Origin: Prevotella communis
GTDB lineage: Bacteria; Bacteroidota; Bacteroidia; Bacteroidales; Bacteroidaceae
Reading direction: 5' to 3'
Length of the DNA: 64,000 nucleotides
Assembly (NCBI RefSeq): GCF_022024115.1
Contig: NZ_CP091792.1
Coordinates: 1,054,001 to 1,118,000, forward strand
The notes under the pieces are model-generated. The model saw only the letters and a list, made by a program, of their open reading frames with translations, was not told the DNA's origin and made no database searches. Numbering within the stretch: position 1 is the stretch's first letter; each line of letters begins with the position of its first letter. Made by a program: the position numbers and the translations under genes. Positions 54,803 to 62,314 of this stretch are shown here, one piece after another.

Positions 54803-56326
54803 CTAATACAGCGTTCCCAGTGCTTTCTGCAGATCCACCTGCGAGAGCTTCACGGCAATCTGTGCGTCGATGAGCTGTGACTGTGCCTGCAGCCAGGCCG
54901 TCTGTGCCTCCATCACCACGGTAGGTGCTATCACACCCTCCTTGAATCCCAGGTTGGCCGTGCGCAGGTTCTCGTTGGCACGCTCGATACCCGTCTGCGC
55001 CATCACCAGACGCTTGTTGGCCTCGTCCACCTTAAACGTGTTCTGGTTCACCTGCAGCTCTATCTTCTCGCGAGCCTCGTCGCGCTCCAGAGCAGCAATG
55101 GCTGTGGCACCCTTGGCAGCACGCACCTTGTAGGCCACGTCGCCCCAGTTCCAGATAGGCACGCGCACCAGCACACCCACGTTCCAGAATCCGCCGAATT
55201 TCTTCTCGAATCCGTTGAGCACGTTGGGATTGCTCACCGCATAGCCACCCATCAGGGCCACCTGTGGCAGGTTGGCAGCCTTCAGGATATTGGTAGCCTG
55301 CTTCGACATATCCACCACATTATCCAGCATCTTCAGTTCGGCACGGTTCTCCACTGCCTGTTCCACGTTCAGCTGGGGGTGCAGCGTCACCACGGCCAGG
55401 TCCTCCACGTCCTCGTCGGCCAGTGTGATCTCCTCGTTCATCGGCATGCCAATCATCTGACAGAGCAGCATCTTCGACAGCACCAGTCCGTCGTCCACCT
55501 TCTGCAGGGTCATCTCGGCCTCGTTCACCTTCACGCTGACGCTCAGTCCCTCGCTCCGTGTGGCCACGCCCTCTTCAATCATGCGCTGCACGTCGGTATC
55601 AAATTTCTTAATCAGTTCCAGGTAACTCTCAGCCAGCTTCTTCTTGTGCTTCAGCGACACCACCTGCCAGTAGGCCTGGTCGGTAGAGTAGAGGATACCC
55701 TGACGACGTGCTGCCACTGAGTTGTTGGCAAACTCCTCGTTGATGTCGGCCAACTTATTGAGCGCCATGATGCCACCACCCATGAAGATGGGTTGGGTGA
55801 CCAGTACCGAACCGGCAAAGATATGACGCGTATCCGTGCGGAAGGCATCCACTATCTTCTGTCCCTCACTGTCCAGCAGACCAGCCATGTTGGTCGATGT
55901 CTGCTGCATGTTCTGCTGCAACTGTCCAGCCATCTGCTGGAAGGCCTCGGCAGGCACACCCAGTTGTCCCAGCATCGTACCCATCTGTCCCAGTGTCGTC
56001 TGCAGCGTGTTGCCCAGTCCCGACAGGGATCCTGTGAGGTTGGTACCCAGATTTGATAACTTACCCTTCTGCTCGTTGTTCAGGATAGAAATCTCCTCGC
56101 TGGTGAATTGGTAACTGCCTATCGCACTGACGTGGGGCAGGTACTTGGTGCGTGCCGACTTCCTGAGGTTGGCTGCGATGTCCTGTTTCAGTTGCTGCAC
56201 GCCCATCTGCTTATTGTTGCGCAGGGCCATGGCACGGCAACTGTCAAGACTCAGCAACTGCTGTGCCTCGGCTGCTCCCTGACCCAGAGCCAGGAGCAAG
56301 AAGCCGAAAGTAAAGATTCTCTTCAT
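54803..56326 (-). CDS. TolC-family outer-membrane efflux protein
   Basis: The 507-residue protein has a signal peptide (MKRIFTFGFLLLALGQGAAEA) and two outer-membrane-efflux repeats, with LDSCRAMALRNNKQMGVQQLK at the start and long amphipathic helices (AEMTLQKVDDGLVLSKMLLCQM; RAKGATAIAALERDEAREKI type). It lacks an N-terminal Cys, so it is not lipidated. The start at 56326 lies four bases after the upstream stop codon; a longer frame overlapping that gene is rejected. It forms the outer channel of the exporter. Confidence 0.92.
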   Translation of the reverse strand: MKRIFTFGFLLLALGQGAAEAQQLLSLDSCRAMALRNNKQMGVQQLKQDIAANLRKSARTKYLPHVSAIGSYQFTSEEISILNNEQKGKLSNLGTNLTGSLSGLGNTLQTTLGQMGTMLGQLGVPAEAFQQMAGQLQQNMQQTSTNMAGLLDSEGQKIVDAFRTDTRHIFAGSVLVTQPIFMGGGIMALNKLADINEEFANNSVAARRQGILYSTDQAYWQVVSLKHKKKLAESYLELIKKFDTDVQRMIEEGVATRSEGLSVSVKVNEAEMTLQKVDDGLVLSKMLLCQMIGMPMNEEITLADEDVEDLAVVTLHPQLNVEQAVENRAELKMLDNVVDMSKQATNILKAANLPQVALMGGYAVSNPNVLNGFEKKFGGFWNVGVLVRVPIWNWGDVAYKVRAAKGATAIAALERDEAREKIELQVNQNTFKVDEANKRLVMAQTGIERANENLRTANLGFKEGVIAPTVVMEAQTAWLQAQSQLIDAQIAVKLSQVDLQKALGTLY

Positions 56327-56330
56327 ATTG

Positions 56331-57200
56331 TTATTCAAAGGTAAATGTTCTTGTTCCAATCATGTTGCCGTCGGCAAAGATGCTGACGCGATACTGTCCG
56401 GCCTCCAGGAATTCGCTGACCTGCCAGTAGGTCTGTACGTTCACTTCCTCGCCGGTATATTCCACCACTTTCTTCATCGAGTACTCCAGCTGACGGTTCT
56501 CGTAGGGGAATGTGCCTGCTGTCAGCACCTGACCCGCAGGTGTCTGTATGCGTACGTAGAGGGTGCGGTTGCCCGTCTGTGCCGTCACGTTGCGTGCAAT
56601 GTTGAAGCCCACCTGGATGGTCTTGCAGTCCTTCATCTTCTTGGCCGTCTTCTGACGCTTGTTCAGCGTGGTCATGGTGATGCCCGTAGCGTCCAGCTGT
56701 GCGGCGATGGCCACCTTCTCTGTCAGGTTCTGCTTCTCCATGCGCAGACCCTCGTTGGCCTGGTTCGACTGTGCCAGCTGGTCCTTCACGCGGTCGTTCT
56801 CAGCCATCAGACTCTGGTTCACCTGGTTCAGCGAGTCCACCTGTCGGATATACGAGCGCAGCACTTTGCGTACCGTGGCCAGCTCTTTCTTCAGTCGCGT
56901 AATCTCGCGTGTATCGGCTGCCTTCACGTTTTTCAGTTCCTCCAGCAGCTGCTGCGTGCGCATCTGCTCCTGGGTCAGTTGGGCTATGATAGAGTCATTG
57001 TTGATAGAGTTCATCATCTCTGTGTACTGCAGGGTCAGTCGCTCGTAGTCGTTCTCCATCTCCTGCTTGTCCAGTTCGGCCAACTCCAACATCTCCATTT
57101 TTTCCTGTTCCAAATTTCGGTTGTTCAGCAGCAGGTAAACCATGATGCCTGCCATTGCCAGGATCACCACCACGACTGCTGCTATGAGTGCTTTTTTCAT
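56331..57200 (-). CDS. Membrane-anchored coiled-coil protein, function unknown
   Basis: The 289-residue protein has a single N-terminal membrane helix (ALIAAVVVVILAMAGIMVYLL), a long heptad-rich coiled coil (about 30-185, with Glu, Leu and Gln) and a C-terminal beta domain (about 200-289: TIQVGFNIARNVTAQTGNRTLYVRI, GTFPYENRQLEYSM, GQYRVSIFADGNMIG). Conserved in Bacteroidota as far as I recall, without a known role. It is the first gene of the TolC/MFP/permease operon, so a structural or sensing role in that exporter is possible. Confidence 0.8.
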   Translation of the reverse strand: MKKALIAAVVVVILAMAGIMVYLLLNNRNLEQEKMEMLELAELDKQEMENDYERLTLQYTEMMNSINNDSIIAQLTQEQMRTQQLLEELKNVKAADTREITRLKKELATVRKVLRSYIRQVDSLNQVNQSLMAENDRVKDQLAQSNQANEGLRMEKQNLTEKVAIAAQLDATGITMTTLNKRQKTAKKMKDCKTIQVGFNIARNVTAQTGNRTLYVRIQTPAGQVLTAGTFPYENRQLEYSMKKVVEYTGEEVNVQTYWQVSEFLEAGQYRVSIFADGNMIGTRTFTFE

Positions 57201-57232
57201 GTCTGTACCTTACTATTTAAATAAAAACGCTG

Positions 57233-57240
57233 CAAATGTA
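57233..57240 (-). promoter_or_regulatory. -7 element of the exporter operon
   Basis: TACATTTG on the minus strand, 32 bases before the ATG. Confidence 0.6.
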
Positions 57241-57269
57241 CAAGTTTTTCACTAAATTGCCAAAGAAAA

Positions 57270-57301
57270 TTTGGTACTTTTATATTATTTTACTATCTTT
57301 G
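57270..57301 (+). promoter_or_regulatory. Promoter of DUF4492-cydAB
   Basis: TTTG (57270-57273), 20 bases, TATCTTTG (57294-57301). The ATG is at 57338. Confidence 0.8.
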
Positions 57302-57337
57302 CCGCAATATTTACCAATTCTATTCCTATAAAGACCT

Positions 57338-57574
57338 ATGATGACTAACTTCCTATATCGAACAATTCATTTTTACTATGATGGCTTCCGTCACATGACG
57401 GTGGGTCGCACCCTGTGGGCTGTCATCATTGTGAAGCTTATCATCATTTTCCTTGTCCTGAAGGTTTTCTTCTTCCCCAACTATATCTCCGAGCACTCCG
57501 ATGCCGGTTCCGAGCCCGACTTCGTAGCCTCCGAGCTCATAGACCGCGCAGAGTCTAATGTCTTAACTCCTTAA
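57338..57574 (+). CDS. DUF4492 small membrane protein of the cytochrome bd operon
   Basis: A 78-residue protein with one central membrane helix (LWAVIIVKLIIIFLVLKVFFF). The N-terminal FLYRTIHFYYDGFRHMTVGRTLW is typical of DUF4492, which in Bacteroidota usually precedes cydA; it may be a small accessory subunit, as CydX is in other bacteria (inference). The last residues (NVLTP) and the stop codon are encoded by a TAACTCC word array. It lies 29 bases upstream of cydA. Confidence 0.85.
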   Translation: MMTNFLYRTIHFYYDGFRHMTVGRTLWAVIIVKLIIIFLVLKVFFFPNYISEHSDAGSEPDFVASELIDRAESNVLTP

Positions 57575-57600
57575 CTCCTATAACTCCTTTAACTCCTATA
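57560..57600. repeat. TAACTCC word array before cydA
   Basis: Four copies of TAACTCC at 57564, 57572, 57581 and at 57590, spaced eight to nine bases. The DUF4492 stop codon is inside the array. Confidence 0.75.
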
Positions 57601-57603
57601 ACA

Positions 57604-59187
57604 ATGACAAACCTACTACTATCCATTGATGCCGGTACCATTGACTGGTCCAGAGCGCAGTTCGCTCTCACGGCAATCTATCACTGGCTCTTCGTGCCCC
57701 TGACCCTTGGCCTGGCCGTTATCATGGGCATAGCCGAGACCATTTACTACAAGAAGCGTACGGACTTCTGGAAACACACGGCCCAGTTCTGGCAGCGCCT
57801 CTTCGGCGTGAATTTCGCCATGGGTGTGGCCACGGGTATCATCCTGGAGTTCGAGTTTGGTACCAACTGGAGCAACTACTCCTGGTTCGTGGGCGATATC
57901 TTCGGTGCCCCACTGGCTGTCGAGGGTATCGTGGCTTTCTTCATGGAGAGCACCTTCGTGGCCGTGATGTTCTTTGGCTGGAAAAAGGTGTCGGCTGGCT
58001 TCCATCTGGCCTCCACCTGGCTCACCGGACTGGGTGCCACCATCTCTGCCTGGTGGATTCTCGTGGCCAACGCGTGGATGCAGTATCCCGTGGGCTGTGC
58101 GTTCAATCCCGACACCATGCGCAATGAGATGACCTCGTTCCTCGAGGTGGCACTGTCGCCCTTCGCCGTCGAGAAATTCTGCCATACGGTCATCTCCTCG
58201 TGGATCATCGGTGCCGTGTTTGTCGTTGCCGTCAGCTGTTGGTATCTGGTCAGGAAACGCCACATCCAACTGGCTGTCCAGAGCATCCGCATTGCTGCTA
58301 TCGTCGGCTTTGTGGCTGCCCTTGGCGCAGGTGCTACCGGTCATAAGAGCGGTCAGACCGTGGCGCAGGTACAACCCATGAAACTGGCTGCTATGGAGGC
58401 CCTCTATGATGGTGGTCACGAGATTGGCCTGAAGGTGGTTGAGGGTATCGAGGTGCCCTATGGTCTGTCGATGATGGCCACCAACACCCTCGATGGCTAT
58501 GTGCCTGGCATCAACGACCTGCTCGATGGCTATGTGAAGGACGATGGTACGGTGGAGCCCTCTGTCGATGAGAAGATAGAGCGAGGCCGAAAGGCGATAC
58601 AAGCCTTGGCTGATTACCGCAAAGCGAAGGCCGAGGGCGCCGACGAAGAAATTCTCAATTCTCAATTGTCAATTATCAATTCTAATATGCCTTATTTCGG
58701 CTATGGCTACGTGAAGGACAAGGCCGACGTGGTGCCGCCCGTATGGATCAATTTCTGGGCGTTCCGTGCCATGGTGGGACTGGGCTGTCTCTTCATCGCC
58801 TTCTTCGGACTGGTGCTCGTCCTGATATTCGATATCCCCATGGTGTCGCTCCTGGTGCGCCGACTGCTCTCTGCCGTCGGACTGCTCGATGAGCGTGCGG
58901 CCGACCGTAGCGCTCCTGCCGATGCGATGCCCGCATGGCTCTGCTGGACTGCCGTACTCATGGTGCCCCTGGCCTATATCGCCTCCGAGAGTGGCTGGCT
59001 GGTGGCTGAGTTTGGTCGTCAGCCCTGGACCATCCAGGATATGCTGCCTACGTGGGCTGCTGTCAGCGACCTTAGTGCCGGCAGTGTGGCACTCACCTTC
59101 TTCCTCTTCCTCATCCTCTTCACCACGATGCTGGCTGTGGAGATAAACATCCTGTTGAAACAAATTAAGAAAGGACCGCAACTATGA
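57604..59187 (+). CDS. cydA: Cytochrome bd oxidase subunit I
   Basis: High-affinity quinol oxidase carrying hemes b558, b595 and d; supports growth at nanomolar oxygen. The 527 residues show SRAQFALTAIYHWLFVPLTL with the heme His (residue 27), GVATGIILEFEFGTNW, FMESTFVAVMFFGW, the quinol loop and PVWINFWAFRAMVGLG with the axial Met. An in-frame run (residues about 350-361, EILNSQLSIINSN) is encoded by CAATT-type word repeats (58651-58686) and looks like an inserted simple repeat in the quinol loop. Its stop overlaps the cydB start (ATGA). Confidence 0.96.
   Translation: MTNLLLSIDAGTIDWSRAQFALTAIYHWLFVPLTLGLAVIMGIAETIYYKKRTDFWKHTAQFWQRLFGVNFAMGVATGIILEFEFGTNWSNYSWFVGDIFGAPLAVEGIVAFFMESTFVAVMFFGWKKVSAGFHLASTWLTGLGATISAWWILVANAWMQYPVGCAFNPDTMRNEMTSFLEVALSPFAVEKFCHTVISSWIIGAVFVVAVSCWYLVRKRHIQLAVQSIRIAAIVGFVAALGAGATGHKSGQTVAQVQPMKLAAMEALYDGGHEIGLKVVEGIEVPYGLSMMATNTLDGYVPGINDLLDGYVKDDGTVEPSVDEKIERGRKAIQALADYRKAKAEGADEEILNSQLSIINSNMPYFGYGYVKDKADVVPPVWINFWAFRAMVGLGCLFIAFFGLVLVLIFDIPMVSLLVRRLLSAVGLLDERAADRSAPADAMPAWLCWTAVLMVPLAYIASESGWLVAEFGRQPWTIQDMLPTWAAVSDLSAGSVALTFFLFLILFTTMLAVEINILLKQIKKGPQL
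58651..58686 (+). repeat. In-frame CAATT word array inside cydA
   Basis: Four to five copies of a TCAATTnT word (CTCAATTCTCAATTGTCAAT). The frame is kept and adds about twelve residues. Confidence 0.65.
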
Positions 59188-60350
59188 CTTACGAATTCTT
59201 GCAACATTACTGGTGCTTCATCGTATCACTGTTGGGAGCACTACTCGTCTTCCTGCTCTTCGTACAGGGAGCCAACTCCATGATATTCCAGTTGGGAAAG
59301 ACACCCGACGAGCGTCGCCTGCTCATCAATTCCACCGGTCGTAAGTGGGAGTTCACGTTCACCACGCTGGTCACCTTCGGCGGTGCTTTCTTCGCCTCTT
59401 TCCCCCTGTTCTATTCCACCAGCTTCGGCGGTGCCTACTGGCTGTGGATGCTCATCCTCTTCACCTTCGTGCTGCAGGCCGTGAGCTATGAGTTCCAGAA
59501 TAAGCTGGGCAATTTCCTCGGTCCCAAGACCTTCCAGTGCTTCCTGGTGCTCAATGGCATCCTGGGTCCCCTGCTCCTGGGCGGCGCCGTGGCCACCTTC
59601 TTCGAGGGCTCCAATTTCATCGTGGAGAAAGGGAATATGATTGATGCCGATGCCCTGTCGCCTGTTATTAGTCACTGGGCCAACGCCTCTCATGGCCTTG
59701 ATGCCCTGCTCAATCCGTGGATACTCGTCTTCGCCGTGGCCGTGCTCTTCCTGGCCCGTACGCTGGGCATCCTGTACACCATGAACAATATCGCCGACGA
59801 GACCATCCGCACCCGCAGTCGCTATCAGCTGGCTGGTGCCGCCTTCGTCTTCGTGGTGCTCTTCGTGGTCTATCTGGTCCATCTGCTTCTGAAGGACGGC
59901 TATGCCTACGACGACAGCGGCCTGATTTTCATGGAGCCCAACAAATACCTGAACAACATGCTGGATATGTGGTATCTCACCGCCGTGATGCTCCTCGGCG
60001 TCGTCCTGGTGCTCTGGGGAATAGGAAGTGAGTTGATAAACCTCAAATCTCCAACCTTAAATCTCAAATCAAACGGCATTTGGCCTGCCGGCATCGGCAC
60101 CGTGCTCACCGTGACGCCCCTGCTCCTGATGTCAGCCTGGAACCACACCGCCTATTATCCCTCCACGGCCGACCTCCAGTCGTCGCTGACGCTCGAGAAC
60201 TCATGCAGCAGTTATTTCACCCTCAACACCATGTTCTGGGTGTCGCTCCTCGTTCCCTTCGTCCTTGCCTACATCGTCTATGCCTGGCGCCAGATAGACA
60301 GCAAGAAGATAGACCGTGACGAGATTGCGTCCGACGACCACGCCTATTAA
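59184..60350 (+). CDS. cydB: Cytochrome bd oxidase subunit II
   Basis: Partner of CydA; membrane protein of 388 residues with about nine helices (FIVSLLGALLVFLLFVQGAN at the start, QAVSYEFQNKLGNFLG, GNMIDADALSP). Its ATG overlaps the cydA stop by four bases. Near residues 283-296 the segment LINLKSPTLNLKSNG is encoded by AAATCTC word repeats (60036-60075), a second simple-sequence insertion in this operon. A strong terminator follows. Confidence 0.95.
   Translation: MTYEFLQHYWCFIVSLLGALLVFLLFVQGANSMIFQLGKTPDERRLLINSTGRKWEFTFTTLVTFGGAFFASFPLFYSTSFGGAYWLWMLILFTFVLQAVSYEFQNKLGNFLGPKTFQCFLVLNGILGPLLLGGAVATFFEGSNFIVEKGNMIDADALSPVISHWANASHGLDALLNPWILVFAVAVLFLARTLGILYTMNNIADETIRTRSRYQLAGAAFVFVVLFVVYLVHLLLKDGYAYDDSGLIFMEPNKYLNNMLDMWYLTAVMLLGVVLVLWGIGSELINLKSPTLNLKSNGIWPAGIGTVLTVTPLLLMSAWNHTAYYPSTADLQSSLTLENSCSSYFTLNTMFWVSLLVPFVLAYIVYAWRQIDSKKIDRDEIASDDHAY
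60036..60075 (+). repeat. In-frame CTCAAATC word array inside cydB
   Basis: ACCTCAAATCTCC and TTAAATCTCAAATC are near-copies, reading in frame as NLKS-PT-LNLKS. Confidence 0.55.
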
Positions 60351-60368
60351 TACCTCTTTTAATATAAC

Positions 60369-60408
60369 AACGGCTCCCGAAGCATTCCGCCTCAGGAGCC
60401 GTTTTTTT
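60369..60408 (+). terminator. Terminator of cydAB
   Basis: AACGGCTCC (60369-60377) pairs with GGAGCCGTT (60395-60403), followed by a run of T. Confidence 0.9.
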
Positions 60409-60474
60409 AAATGTTTCATGTTTCGCTCGGCTTTGCCGCTTTTACAAAGGCCGCAGGCCGACTAAAAGAATGTA

Positions 60475-60570
60475 TCACATGCACGAGGTCACTCCCAGTG
60501 CCGTTGCGATGGCCGACAGCACACTAATGGCTGTTTGAATCGCGAATTTCCAAAATGTCTTGTTCTTCAT
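60475..60570 (-). CDS. Smalltalk peptide (31 residues)
   Basis: ATG at 60570 on the minus strand opens a frame reading MKNKTFWKFAIQTAISVLSA, then IATALGVTSCM and TGA. This fits the tiny 'smalltalk' protein annotated in Bacteroidales directly downstream of an HU-like DNA-binding gene: charged N terminus, WKF, one hydrophobic helix and the terminal GVTSCM. No function is known; membrane insertion is likely. It lies 39 bases after the HU-like gene. The amidase gene that often follows is absent; cydB comes next from the other side. Confidence 0.88.
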   Translation of the reverse strand: MKNKTFWKFAIQTAISVLSAIATALGVTSCM

Positions 60571-60609
60571 GGTTCAGAATTTTAATGTTTAATCTTTAAT
60601 GTTTAATCC

Positions 60610-61161
60610 TTAAGGATTGACGGGACCGCCGCCGTTGCCAGACTCGGAGCTAGAACTGCCGCCGCCGTTCTCCGTGCCTCCGTTGTTCCCTGACTCCGTG
60701 TTTCCGCCTCCGGTCTCTTCGCCCGTCAGCTCGCTGTACACGCTGGTACTCAGGTTCACGGCCTCACGCATAGAGCGTGCCTTGTACATGGACTTGCGGC
60801 TCTGGTCGGCCAGGAAGGCGATGCCGATGCGGGTGACGTTCTCCGTGGCGCTGAAGTCCTTGGCGTTGTCTACACCTGCGCTGGTCAGGGTGGGGTACAG
60901 CGTGCCGATGCCGTCGAGCTTCACCTTATGACCGTCGGCCAGCATCTCCTGCATGCAGTTCTTCAGCTTGGTGATCACACCGATGACGACGTCTTCGGTA
61001 TACACAGAACCGTGCTTCATGATGTGCTCGGCCATGTCGTCCAGCGTCAGGGTTTTACGATAGATAATCTTGCCGTAGGTCTTCTGTACTTTCTTGCGAG
61101 TGTTGTCAGCATCCTTTACCTGTACGGTACGCTGAACTTTCTGAATTTGAATTTCTCCCAT
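60610..61161 (-). CDS. HU-like DNA-binding protein with Gly/Ser/Asn-rich tail
   Basis: The 183-residue protein has an IHF/HU-type fold (about 20-130: TLDDMAEHIMKHGSVYTEDVVIGVI, DGHKVKLDGIGTLYPTLTS, ENVTRIGIAFLADQSRK) as in the Bacteroidales HU family found in this cassette, and a low-complexity tail from about 148 (GGGNTESGNNGGTENGGG and onward). Its leader carries the GAGAAACGACG repeat and its own TACCTTTG promoter. A nucleoid or cassette-specific DNA-binding role is inferred. Confidence 0.9.
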   Translation of the reverse strand: MGEIQIQKVQRTVQVKDADNTRKKVQKTYGKIIYRKTLTLDDMAEHIMKHGSVYTEDVVIGVITKLKNCMQEMLADGHKVKLDGIGTLYPTLTSAGVDNAKDFSATENVTRIGIAFLADQSRKSMYKARSMREAVNLSTSVYSELTGEETGGGNTESGNNGGTENGGGSSSSESGNGGGPVNP

Positions 61162-61240
61162 TGTTGTAATGTTTTTTTTGGTTGTTAAATATTAAGGTTC
61201 TATTGTCTAAAGTTCCACTTCTCGTTGTCTTAAAGAGCAA

Positions 61241-61300
61241 CTCGACCTTTCTCTATAGGCGAAACGTCGTTTCTCTCATCGCAACTCGTCGTTTCTCTTA
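61241..61300 (-). repeat. Tandem GAGAAACGACG leader repeat, copy 2
   Basis: Bases 61264-61300 are identical over 37 bases to 27413-27449; a diverged third unit (CGACCTTTCTC) lies at 61243. The repeat is transcribed as the first part of the HU-like gene leader. Confidence 0.85.
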
Positions 61301-61309
61301 TTGACACTA

Positions 61310-61317
61310 CAAAGGTA
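61310..61317 (-). promoter_or_regulatory. -7 element of the HU-like gene
   Basis: TACCTTTG on the minus strand, about 150 bases before the ATG. The long leader contains the repeat. Confidence 0.65.
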
Positions 61318-61352
61318 CAAAAAAATCCCGAGATACGCAAGTCTTTCCGTAA

Positions 61353-62312
61353 TTATTTTTCAGATATTTTTTGCTTCAGAAAATAGTCGGAGAAGTCCTT
61401 GCAGTCGGGCGGCAACTGATGGTGCACCAGCGACGGCAGCACCTCCTTCAGCTGCAGGAACAGACGCTCGCCAGGGGCGTCGCGATCGGGGTACATGTGA
61501 AACAAAGACCCACCCCCTTCCCCATTCCCGCTGACGCGCCTACCCGTAGCCTTTCCCTGTGATGGAGGGGAGTATATAGAGTTTAGCAATTCTATATCTT
61601 TCTTGGAGAGCAGCGTTGCTGATGGTATCGCGATGGCCTTGTGACCGGCAGAGAGCATGGCCCAGCAGTCGGAGGCGCCCTCCGTGATGAAGAGCTGTTC
61701 GCCCGGACGAAGGAGGTTCAGAACAGGCAGGTTGTAGATGCCACATTGCGAGCCTTGCGGGAAGCGGAAGCGGGGCAGGGCGCCACGCACCAGGTTGCGG
61801 TTCTGCACGCCCACCAACCGTCCCTCACGGTCATAATAGGGTATCTGCAGCCAGGGCACCCCCTGCTTGTCTTTCCAGGAAGTGAGGCGGCACCAGCGGA
61901 TTACCCTCGGGTCCAGGCGTCGCTCCTCAAAGAGAAACTTCTGGGCCTCTGGCAAAAGCCAAGGATGCTCAAAGAAACGTTCATACCTACTCCCGTCGAA
62001 GGATGTCTGAGGGCTGATGTCTGATGTCTGCGGTTTCCATTCTTCAAGGATTATGTTATGTTCGTCGGCCAACCATCGGCAGGCAGCCCTGAAGTCCAGA
62101 TTCAGGTGCTTCATCACCAAGTCGATTGGTCCGCCGCTGGCCCCGCACACAAAGCATCGGTATGTGTTCTTGCTTACCTTAAACGATAGGCTGGGGTGGT
62201 TGTCGGCATGAAACGGGCACAGAGCCTTATGATGCACAACCCGCAGTCCAAGTCGCTCAGCGACTCCCTCTATGGGGAGTTCGCGGAGCTTTTGAAGATC
62301 TTGTCTATCCAT
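61353..62312 (-). CDS. CHC2 zinc-finger/Toprim primase-like protein
   Basis: The 319 residues contain a DnaG-type zinc finger near the N terminus (LCPFHADNHPSLSF ... YRCFVCGASGGPIDLV) and a Toprim domain (about 200-290: LFITEGASDCWAMLSAGHKAIAIPSA and MYPDRDAPGERLF). The RNA-polymerase core of DnaG is reduced. An in-frame repeat (QTSDISPQTS, from CAGACATC words at 62007-62032) sits near residue 98. It starts two bases after the DUF3987 gene stop and probably works with that protein in replication of a mobile or formerly mobile unit. Confidence 0.88.
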   Translation of the reverse strand: MDRQDLQKLRELPIEGVAERLGLRVVHHKALCPFHADNHPSLSFKVSKNTYRCFVCGASGGPIDLVMKHLNLDFRAACRWLADEHNIILEEWKPQTSDISPQTSFDGSRYERFFEHPWLLPEAQKFLFEERRLDPRVIRWCRLTSWKDKQGVPWLQIPYYDREGRLVGVQNRNLVRGALPRFRFPQGSQCGIYNLPVLNLLRPGEQLFITEGASDCWAMLSAGHKAIAIPSATLLSKKDIELLNSIYSPPSQGKATGRRVSGNGEGGGSLFHMYPDRDAPGERLFLQLKEVLPSLVHHQLPPDCKDFSDYFLKQKISEK

Positions 62313-62314
62313 GA

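Noticed and set aside
58651..60075. Frameshifts in cydA or cydB at the repeat insertions
   Set aside because: The frames stay open across both arrays and downstream motifs are intact.
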